Below, one piece after another: positions 23,325 through 31,469 of a stretch of DNA of 64,000 bases; position 1 is the first letter of the stretch; each line of letters starts with the position of its first letter. This stretch comes from Anaspis maculata (Eukaryota; Arthropoda; Insecta; Coleoptera; Scraptiidae): the NCBI GenBank assembly GCA_949128115.1, contig OX421966.1:6944001-7008000 (forward strand), in the 5' to 3' direction. Under the pieces are notes generated by a model. It made no database searches, was not told where the DNA came from, and saw only the letters and a list, made by a program, of their open reading frames with translations. A program made the translations under genes and the position numbers.

Positions 23325-23565
23325 CTGTCCGACTAGTGGGCCTGACAAATATTGGTTCTGTCTGAAATTTTTACACGTGACGCTCGGTCACCCACGTGGC
23401 CGTGTTCATTCTAGAAACGATCGTTTTTGAATTTTTTGGGATCTCTCCCTCATTCGATTTGTTTTGTGATCATTTTCTTTGTGTTATATGATTTTTGGTT
23501 CTGAGAAGAACCGATTTTTTTGGCTTCGGGATTAATCCGTCCGCCGTTTTTCATGTAATGATTCG
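23325..23565 (-). pseudogene. 3' end of a paralogous copy of the small gene, with second stem-loop
   Basis: On the minus strand the frame ends HEKRRTD then TAA (23532-23534), matching HEKRQTD of the gene at 23051. A stem-loop GGTTCTTCTCAGAACC follows at 23497-23512: a fully paired 6-bp stem with a UCUC loop, still within the UYUN histone consensus, followed by CAAAGAAAATG. Homology stops about nine codons before the stop, where the gene body is lost or too diverged to follow. Confidence 0.55.
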
Positions 23566-23602
23566 AGATGAAATCGATACTTGATGTTCCGAAGAATCCC
23601 CA

Positions 23603-24156
23603 AAAATCGATTTTTCATCATACCATGCAATTTGCTTCAATTCCTTAGTAGGGCAAAACCATTAAAGGAATATATTAAGAATTGAATACCAAAAAAATAA
23701 CATGTTCCGGGATCTTTCTCCCAGTGATGGTTCCTGAGTTATATGGATTGAAAGACTAAAACGATCTATTTGGAAGAAAGATAGGTAGTCCGGACACTGA
23801 CCACCTATTAACTGCTGAATACTGTACGGACCTTGCAATTGATGATGCAAAATGCCACTTAGCAGACGTATTGAATATACTTCCGTACTTTCCACGTCTG
23901 CCAAGTGACATCTTACACCTCAGATGCAAGGTCCGTACAGTATTCAGCAGTTAGTGTCCGGACCACCTAACTTTTTTCCAAATAGGTCGTTTTAGTCTTT
24001 CAACTCATATAACTCTAGAACCATCACTGGCAAAAAGATTTCGGAACATGCTATTTTTTTGTTATTCATTTCTTCATATATTCCCTGGATGGTTTTGCTC
24101 TACTTGAAAAATTAGGCAAATGGCATGGTATGAAAAAAAAATCACCTTTTTTTTGG
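23603..24156. repeat. Foldback element, ~270-bp arms
   Basis: The sequence reads as an imperfect palindrome centred near 23878. CCACTTAGCAGACGT pairs with ACGTCTGCCAAGTG at the centre, and CATACCATGCAATTTG pairs with its complement near 24125-24150 at the edges. Noncoding. Confidence 0.8.
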
Positions 24157-25147
24157 ATGGGGGGGGGGGGGGTAATAATTGGTACTTAAGCAATAAGCAT
24201 TGATTACACTTCATAGCATCTTTCTGGCATGTAAACCTATCATGATCTCACTATGATCCATAAAGAGAAGGGGGGGGGGGGGAATAGTTTTTCACGCTGA
24301 GGTGTTAACGACACTTAGGGGTCACCTCACAGGTTTTGCACATAAAGAGCGTTATCCTAAATCTATAATACCCTGGCCTCACTTTGGCCTTATAACATGG
24401 GAGGGAGGGATTAAAATGGGAGCTACCTGCTGAGATCGAGGTAAGCCTACAAGGTTGTGTGTCCGATAGGGTGACTTCTACCCCTGGTCGACACGCACCG
24501 TGAGGCTATTCTTTTACCCGGCCTTCACACGTGTTTCACTATTAACAATAATAATCAGTCGATTTCGTCTTCCGTTTGCACCGTCAAGTTCATCCGATCT
24601 GGGGGCTGTCTAAATCGGCCAGACCTTCGAGGTATCGGCCCGGGAGGTTCCGGCGCTCATACTGGTGCTTTAGTAATTGTCATGTCAGGGCTGAACAGGA
24701 ATGGGTGCAACCAACGGTGATCTTCCTTCAGGATCATCTCCGTCTTCTCATCGCTCGGGGGGGGGGGGGGTCGTACCAGTCGGTGTTCAGGTTGTCCGGG
24801 GCTCGTTGCCCAGGAGATCCGCTCTTATAGCGTTTTTTTTTTCTACTTTAATTTGTCTTCCGCAACCTATTTACTTCTCCTGCATTTACGATATTTATCA
24901 ACAACAAGAAAAATTAGGCTTCAGCAACTATTCAAAAGGAATCCCGAGTAGGGGAAACCAAGCAAATAAGGCTCGGTTTGCTACAACGTCGTTTGGGTGC
25001 GAGTGAACACATTGGTTCATTTTGTTTTTGATCAGGCAACGAGGAAATCAGTACCTAGGTATCCACTGTGGAGTGCTGAGGAATTATCCTTCATGTAGGT
25101 ACTTATAACAATTATTATTACTTACCCAAGTGAACTTTTTTTTGCAG
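24157..25147. other. Unassigned, with three poly-G tracts
   Basis: Contains uninterrupted G runs of about 12-14 at 24162, 24270 and 24759. 24.3-24.8 kb is GC-richer than its surroundings and reads like a structured noncoding repeat, but I cannot assign it to a family. No gene called. Confidence 0.4.
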
Positions 25148-25319
25148 ACTTGTCCGAGTGCCTTATTGTTCAGACAAAGTGCCGAGCTCAGGCCAAGCTT
25201 GGCACGAAAACCTTCTGGTGGAGCTCGAGTGCCGGATCTGCACCATTTGCGTCGTCTCCTCCCATAAGACAATGTGCAACAAGTGGTGGAAGCACGCCGT
25301 CAATCGATTACGAAATTAG
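25148..25319 (+). other. Candidate terminal exon, Cys-rich
   Basis: A pyrimidine tract ending TTTTTTTTGCAG precedes a frame open from 25149 to TAG at 25317. It contains VPYCSDKVPSSG, then WHENLLVELECRICTICVV and SSHKTMCNKWWKHAV. Several Cys/His residues suggest a zinc-binding segment, but no upstream exon or known domain could be matched. It may be an exon fragment carried by a repeat. Confidence 0.25.
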
Positions 25320-26006
25320 TGTTCGTAGCTCGGTTCGTAGGTATACGAATTCTGCTAGCAGGCCACTTTCATGTTTCGTGTTATAGTGAATATCGCCCAG
25401 TCCCTTGCGTCTTCTGCCCCCGTGCAGAGCATGCGTTCAAACGGTTACGAAGTTCGTTTTCGTATCCTAATTTTGCGAGCACGCCACTTTTGTATTTCGT
25501 GAAAATCGACCAGCCCCTTGCGTATCCTACCCACAGCCGTGCCTATGCACAGCTCACAACCTTCGTACAAATACGAAAACCTTGAGTTTTGCGTGAAGTG
25601 TCGATCTTTCTTGTCTTTGTCTAGCATAAAATATCTGCATCTTCCCTCTCTGTCACTGAAATTTCAGCAAAATGGCGGCCTTCATCCACGGGCACGACTT
25701 TTTACGATCGTTTCCGATTGCAAAGACGAATGACAATACGCAAGCTCCGTATCTATACGAAATTCGTAAACAGACGGCGTGTTCCCCGCACAGGTCTCAA
25801 TATCTCGATCAACATTGGCCATGGACTCTAAATCTTGATGCGGGGAATGTCTCCATACTCATTTTTCTCTTTATTTTGCCATGGACTTGTTTCAGGTTCG
25901 AAACTCAGGAGAAAGCTGCAGATCGACGTAGAAAATGTAGTTTATTTGACGATTATAAACCTTGCAGCGGCTGCAAGTCGGACTTGAAATTGAGCACTTT
26001 GCTGTC
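25320..26006. repeat. Imperfect tandem repeat with CGAA-rich motifs
   Basis: Two divergent units of about 120-130 bp (near 25315 and 25445) share TTCGTA, GCAGGCCAC/GCACGCCAC, ATTTCGTG and CCCTTGCGT blocks. A third partial match may lie near 25735. No coding region supported. Confidence 0.4.
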
Positions 26007-26462
26007 TAGTCCGGATGCTAGTTGAAAGTACCTTGCATTTTTTGATGAGAAGATGCCATTCGGTGGAAATGTTCTTTGCATCGTACTCCTCCGATCCAGA
26101 AAGGTAGCCATCAGCGCCATCCATGCCGGCGGCGTATACAGGGTGATACAGAAAAAAAAAGTTGAAAAATTATATTGAATTAACCGAAACATGTGGAGAC
26201 GTGTAACTCACCACATACATTAACTATTTTATGCTTATGAAGTCACAGCAAACTGTTCTTGATTACCTTGAACCGTCTTTGAAATGTAGGGGAAAACCAG
26301 AAAAAAAAAACAAGAACACTCTTTTTTCCATAAATAAGTAATTCTTCAAGATATTGACACAATACTTGGTATTTATACTAAAAGTAATGTAAGAAATGAT
26401 ATGAGCTGGGTAGCCAGTTTCTAAGCCAACTATTTCCAGAAATACGATTGTCAACTTTTTTT
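26007..26462. repeat. Dispersed repeat fragment (inverted copy of 58110-58583)
   Basis: This segment matches 58110-58583 in reverse complement over nearly its full length, including ATGGCGCTGATGGCTACC-type sequence and the GGAAAAAAGAGTGTT block. It is a truncated copy of a longer repeat whose fuller form lies at 57335-58583. Confidence 0.7.
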
Positions 26463-26879
26463 TCCTCTTTGTAACGGGGGGAAAAATGAAAAAGTGTCGT
26501 TTTTCCTTCCCTTCTCTTTCAACTCGAATAAACTTGCGGGTTCTCACTCTTCCCACATGAATCGATGCGTTTCTCTCTATTGGGTTTGCTCGGGCGCCAC
26601 CTTACTTTACCGCAAGGAATTAAACAAGATTCGGGTTTCACTTTAGTATATTGAACACACAACAATATCTCAAACAAGTATCAAAGAGACAACAATTATA
26701 TTTACAATTTACAACATTACTTAGAGAGAAATGTGACCGCACCTATCCACCCTGTGGGAATCTACTACAACAACACGACTACCGTCAATTATCCAATTTC
26801 AGTGCAATGCGCTACTCGTTTGGTGTGAAGCACCGATGGGTTCCGACCCCGTAATAGTCTAGGGTACTCTTCGTATCCG
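26463..26879. other. Unassigned, possible LTR-element debris
   Basis: On the minus strand at about 26582-26601 the sequence reads GGTGGCGCCCGAGCAAACC, which resembles a retroelement primer-binding site (TGGCGCCCGA...). No matching LTR pair or gag/pol was found, so the assignment is weak. Confidence 0.25.
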
Positions 26880-28001
26880 CTCCACCCCGCAACAGTGTAA
26901 GGTGGAGTAAGCCTACTAGAGCAATCCACACAGCAGCCCCCTTCAGGTCACTCGTCCGGTACCCACGTCCCAGACAACCGCGTTATCTGTAGACAGGACA
27001 CCAGAGAGAGCACCACGAAGACGACCCGCAGGACGCGGTATTAACACGGAGGGGCATCCACACAGTCGCCCCCTTTCGGTTGATGTCGCAGTATCAGAGG
27101 CTCAGGACAACGGTCAGGTTGTCATCCACAGCTTCGACGCCGCTAATCCCCCACAAAGGTGACCCGCAGGACACTATTGCATCTCAATGCAAAGTGGCGA
27201 GAAGTGCGCTTCCGTCTCCACCCCGCAACAGTGTAAGGTGGAGTATAGCCTACAAGAGAGCGATCCACACAGCGGTCCCCTTCAGGTCACTCGTCCGGTA
27301 CCCAAGTCCCAGACAACCGCGTTATCCGTAGACAGGACACCAGAGAGAGCACCACGAAGACGACCCGCAGGTAGGGATGTCCAACTTCGATTCGATTCAT
27401 ACTTGAATCGATTCAATGGAAACGATGCATCTGAATAGTTGAATCGATTCAACTGTATACGATTATTTAGGGAATCGATTCAAACTAATGTGATTGTTGT
27501 TTCGATTATTACGCACGCAAAAACACTTGTTAATGCCGAAAAGTCGTTCAATTTTTTTGTCATTTGTGTCGACTATTGATGAAAAATCACTTATTATTGT
27601 CAACATTATTATTATTCTGAAATTTTTCAGCTGGGGTATCATCCATCAACACCACAAACCTAAATAAGCTGCCCCGTCGAACTGAATGCCCTAAGATCGG
27701 TTCTTTCCAATGCATCGATTCATTTCATACGATTTTTCAATCGAATCAAACTATTGATTATGATTCGATTCGATTAGCACGAATCGATTCATCGACAACA
27801 TTTGGACATCCCTACCCGCAGGACGCGGTATTAACACGGAGGGACATCCACACAGTCGCCTCCTTTCGGTTGATGTCGCAGTATCAGAGGCTCAGGACAA
27901 CGGTCAGGTTGTCGTCCACAGCTTCGACGCCGCTTGTCCTCCACAAAGGTGACCCGCAGGACACTATTGCATCTCAATGCAAAGTGGCGAAAAGTGCGAT
28001 T
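26880..28001. repeat. Tandem repeat, two ~336-bp units
   Basis: Unit 1 (26880-27215) and unit 2 (27216-28001, excluding the inserted hAT MITE) share CTCCACCCCGCAACAGTG, CAGACAACCGCGTTATC, GACCCGCAGG and TTGATGTCGCAGTATCAG in the same order. The sequence is GC-rich compared with its surroundings. Coding frames in the units are inconsistent, so a noncoding satellite-like or regulatory repeat is most likely. Confidence 0.75.
27372..27814. mobile_element. hAT-type MITE, third family, perfect 8-bp TSD
   Basis: Starts TAGGGATGTCCAA and ends TTTGGACATCCCTA, with CCCGCAGG on both sides (27364-27371 and 27815-27822). Removing it restores the second tandem-repeat unit exactly. The interior is filled with GAATCGATTC-like palindromic octamers. 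Noncoding. Confidence 0.9.
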
Positions 28002-28220
28002 CCAGCATCACCGCGTCAGTTGGCCGTCGTCGGCTTGGTTCGAACAAACTAGTTTGGTACTGGTGTACAAGTTGGTCGGCCGCAGCCAGTTAACTCGTCA
28101 AGCAACGTTCATGTACCCTCCCTAGATGTTGCCTTACCGATTGCGACTGGCACAAACTGCGTGTCTTATTATGACTGATGCATTCTCTGTACAACGTCTT
28201 CACAAAGACATGCGTACATT
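28002..28220. other. Unassigned spacer
   Basis: Short interval between the tandem repeat and the palindrome; nothing recognised. Confidence 0.4.
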
Positions 28221-29343
28221 AGTGGAGCGAAATCGGCCTGAAAAGTCGTCGTTTTTTTTTCAAGGTATAACAGCACCAAACCTTATGGGTTTTATATAGA
28301 ATCAAATTCCACGTATGTATGGTGATTTTGGGAATGATCTTGTGGTAGGGACCTTTTTTATGGGCAAAAAACCTCAAAAATTGAAAATGAGCTTTTCAGC
28401 ATTCACAACGTTATATCTCTGGATCCAGTTGGGCTATCGGTCTGTTCTTTTTATTTAATAAAAGTACATGGAAAAACCTTCCCAGTGGTACATCATTGAC
28501 TAAAAATTATTGTTCATGAAGGTGTTTATTGAACAATAAACATTATATTGACCGAGAATGCAGTCCCTTTTTGACCATGCGAAGAACTTTTTTCCTCGTA
28601 GGAATTTCTAGATACAACCTGCGAGAAACATCAAGCCAAAACATTGAGGAAAATTTTAAAGGAAGTTTCATCCATCTAGGCCGTATAGTTTGTCAGTTAT
28701 GAATTTTTTTCTGGGCGCATTGAGTTGGAACGTCGCTTAGCGTGTGTTCGCATACAGTAAACCGCCGCGGCCGTGCCGCGTTCCCTGTTTGCTATGCGGC
28801 GGTTTACTGTATGCAAGCACACGCTAGGCGACGTTCCAACTCAATGCGCCAGAAAAAAAATCATAACTGACAAACTATACGGCCTAGATGAGTGAAACTT
28901 TCTTTAAAATTTTTCTTAATGTTTTGGCTTAATTTTTCTCGCAGGTTGTATCTAGAAATTCCTACGGGGAAAAAAGTTCTTCGCATGGTCAAAAAGGGAC
29001 TGCATTCTCGGTCAATATAATGTTTATTGTTCAATAAACACGTTTATGAACAATAAATTTTAGTCAATGATGTACCATTGGGAAGGTTTTTCCATGTCCT
29101 TTTATTTAAAAAAAAAGAACAGACCGATAGCTCAACTGGATCCAGAGATATAACGTTGTGAATGCAGAACAGCTCATTTTCAATTTTTGAGGTTTTTGCC
29201 CATAAAAAAGGTCCCTACCACAAGATCATTCCCAAAATTACCATACATACGTGGAATTTGATTCTCTATAAAACCTATAAGGTTTGGTGCTGTTATACCT
29301 TAAAAAAAAAAACGACGACTTTTCAGGCCGATTTCGCTCCACT
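28221..29343. repeat. Large palindrome, 548-bp arms, 27-nt loop
   Basis: The left arm (28221-28768) and right arm (28796-29343) are inverted copies with only scattered mismatches. AGTGGAGCGAAATCGGCC at the outer left pairs with its complement at the outer right, and GCATACAGTAAACCGCCGC pairs at the loop. ACATGCG occurs just outside both arms once element A is removed, a possible 7-8-bp duplication though the arm edges are not quite symmetrical. Noncoding. Confidence 0.85.
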
Positions 29344-29349
29344 ACATGC

Positions 29350-29883
29350 TGTTACCGCGGCCCCCAAAAATCCACCCGTTTCCATGGCTAACCGCGATAA
29401 TATGTTTAGCGAGAGGCCTTTTGCTCTAGGCACGCGGAGCGCAAAGCGTTCAGTCATCGGTCCGCGCGGCCACGCGTACACTCTCGCTAACGAAGCCTAT
29501 TGGTCAGAGTAGGCGCCAGCGCCTACTATAAACACGCGTTCCCCGAAAATCACCTTCAGTTCTTAGTATCCCAACGCATCGAGAGGTCGTTGCATCTCCG
29601 GCGTCCCCCGCTTCGAACTCGTCTCTCTTCAAGGGACTAACCCCATGTTACACCCCCTTTCCTTTTTGAGACGGCGCAATTAATTCGAAACAGTGGTTTT
29701 ATTTAATCTGCGCCAACAATCTCAAGTCATTCTGCGAAAGAGTATAACACAAAGAATAGCGTCGACTCCTTGAAGAAGCTGCCACCGGCGTGACAGACCC
29801 CACTACTGAGACTGAGCTGCCGGATCGTTGTTGCCGCCCATTCCGGAGAGTCCACCAGCCGACTACGACCCGAGGCGATAACA
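29350..29883 (+). repeat. 5' LTR of element A
   Basis: Begins TGTTACCGCGG and ends GGCGATAACA, with matching inverted tips TGTTA/TAACA. It contains a TATAAA box and an initiator, so U3 is about 29350-29557 and R/U5 follow. Identical in length to the 3' copy. Confidence 0.92.
29527..29561 (+). promoter_or_regulatory. Core promoter of element A
   Basis: TATAAA at 29527-29532 and a canonical arthropod initiator TCAGTT at 29556-29561, spaced 31 nt from the T of TATA to the expected A+1. The same pair recurs in the 3' LTR. Confidence 0.7.
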
Positions 29884-29896
29884 TCTTGACTGCCCG

Positions 29897-29907
29897 CAAC
29901 GTGGGGC
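29897..29907 (+). promoter_or_regulatory. Probable tRNA-Lys-like primer-binding site of element A
   Basis: CAACGTGGGGC, 13 nt downstream of the LTR, matches the inner part of the insect tRNA-Lys primer site TGGCGCCCAACGTGGGGC. The proximal part reads GCCCG instead of GGCGCCC, and the distance from the LTR is unusual, so this is only probable. Confidence 0.4.
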
Positions 29908-30230
29908 CCGCTTCTCCAAGTGACATCTCGGCCGCCGACACGAGCACCGCAGACTTTCCAGATCTTCGGGATCACCGTTTCGATACAGAGTTTTAGCATC
30001 ATCTAAGCGCTTGGCGTACTAGATGCGCTCTGTATCGACCAACAACGTGTAAAGCAGCGGCTTTTACACGCCGTGGACTCGAGCAAACCTACCCTGTTGC
30101 GAGGCATGTATCCCTAGATTCAAGAGATCGATGCTCTCGTATACGGCACTCGAGTTCCACGTGGATGGTAAGACTCTGCCTCAAGCTCCCCCTTGTATCG
30201 CGAACCGCGCACGAGACCAAAGCTTCCGCC

Positions 30231-31469
30231 ATGCCGCGACGCGCTACTAGACAACGCCGTTCCCGTCTGGACTCGAGAACTGAAACATCACTTCCAGTGG
30301 CGCCCACTCCCACAAACCGTCCGACGACGACCCCACCGACGCTTGCTGCGGTGACGGCACCTCCGTCAATTGCACCGACGACGCCGCTTGTCGTCAACGT
30401 CCCGGTAGTCGCCGCGACGCCTCCGATAAACGGTCCTGACCACCCCGACGACCTCGGCTACACGTCCACACCGACAATGACGCCCACCGTCGCGACGCCA
30501 AGCATCGCGACGCCATACACAATCACGCCTACCGCGCCTAATTACGCCCCGTTACGTCGAGACGCTTCGCCGACGCCGACGCCGACGCCTGACGCGCGCG
30601 AACGCCGGCCGGTACATGGCCACACACCGACGCCGCTCGATCACTATGGTGACGGCCCCGAACGCCATACCACATTTCCGCATAATTCTCGCACGGAACA
30701 ACTCCTAGTAGAATTATTGTCCGAAATGCACCGTGAGCGCACCACCGCCGAAAAACCCGTCGATATTCCGCTATTTGCCGGCCATCTTCATCAAGACGCG
30801 CACACCCACCTGGAAAATTGCGAAGAGCTGTTGCAAACCGCGAGAATCCCCCGAGCGAAATGGGTACGCCACGTGACCAAACACTTTGAAGATGACGCCC
30901 GCAAATGGTACGCATCGTACGAGTTACTCGAGCTAAATTGGGACGATTTTTGCCGCGCAGTTATCGCGGAATTCGATTCCAATAAACGGAAAAACGCTGC
31001 CATCGTCAAATTACGCACGGAGCACCAACGCGACGAGCCCATAACGTTGTTCATACTCAAGAAGCTTCAGCTAATGCGCCGATTTGACCCGTACATGTCA
31101 ACCCCTGAGTTTGTGGACCTGGTGATCTCGCTCGCCGACGTCGATCTCAGTAAATCACCACTAGCCGCGAGCGTTCAATCCGTGGAGGACCTGCTTCAGG
31201 CGGCACAGCTCATCGAGAGCCGTCGCGAGCCAGCTTTTCGCCAAAAAGCACAGCGACCTGTACCTGCGGCCCCTGCTTGCCAGGCTCCTCGGCAACAGCC
31301 ACCACTTCCACAATGCCGAGTCTGTCCTGAACGACACTTCCACCGCGACTGTCCGGTGCGCCGCGCTCAGTACGAACCGACGTCGCGACGCCGCGAAGAC
31401 CAGCAGCATCCGGAAAACCAGCAAGGGGCCGGTGCTACGCGGGACAGATCCGCGCCCCCACGACATTAA
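30231..31469 (+). CDS. gag: Gag polyprotein of element A
   Basis: 412 aa from ATG 30231 (a further in-frame ATG lies at 30165). The N-terminal third is Pro/Thr-rich and low in complexity, typical of a gag leader region. The central part (WVRHVTKHFEDDARKWY through FDPYMS and LIESRR) is the retrotransposon gag/capsid-like domain. Near the C-terminus a single CCHC-like knuckle CRVCPERHFHRDC has spacing one residue shorter than the usual C-x2-C-x4-H-x4-C. It packages element RNA into cytoplasmic particles. The stop TAA at 31467 lies inside the pol frame, which is -1 relative to gag and open from 31331. No canonical slippery heptamer is obvious in the overlap. Confidence 0.8.
   Translation: MPRRATRQRRSRLDSRTETSLPVAPTPTNRPTTTPPTLAAVTAPPSIAPTTPLVVNVPVVAATPPINGPDHPDDLGYTSTPTMTPTVATPSIATPYTITPTAPNYAPLRRDASPTPTPTPDARERRPVHGHTPTPLDHYGDGPERHTTFPHNSRTEQLLVELLSEMHRERTTAEKPVDIPLFAGHLHQDAHTHLENCEELLQTARIPRAKWVRHVTKHFEDDARKWYASYELLELNWDDFCRAVIAEFDSNKRKNAAIVKLRTEHQRDEPITLFILKKLQLMRRFDPYMSTPEFVDLVISLADVDLSKSPLAASVQSVEDLLQAAQLIESRREPAFRQKAQRPVPAAPACQAPRQQPPLPQCRVCPERHFHRDCPVRRAQYEPTSRRREDQQHPENQQGAGATRDRSAPPRH

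Noticed and set aside
31400..31425. CGGAAAACC as a frameshift heptamer in element A
   Set aside because: In the gag frame it reads G GAA AAC, which does not fit X-XXY-YYZ; the frameshift signal remains unidentified.
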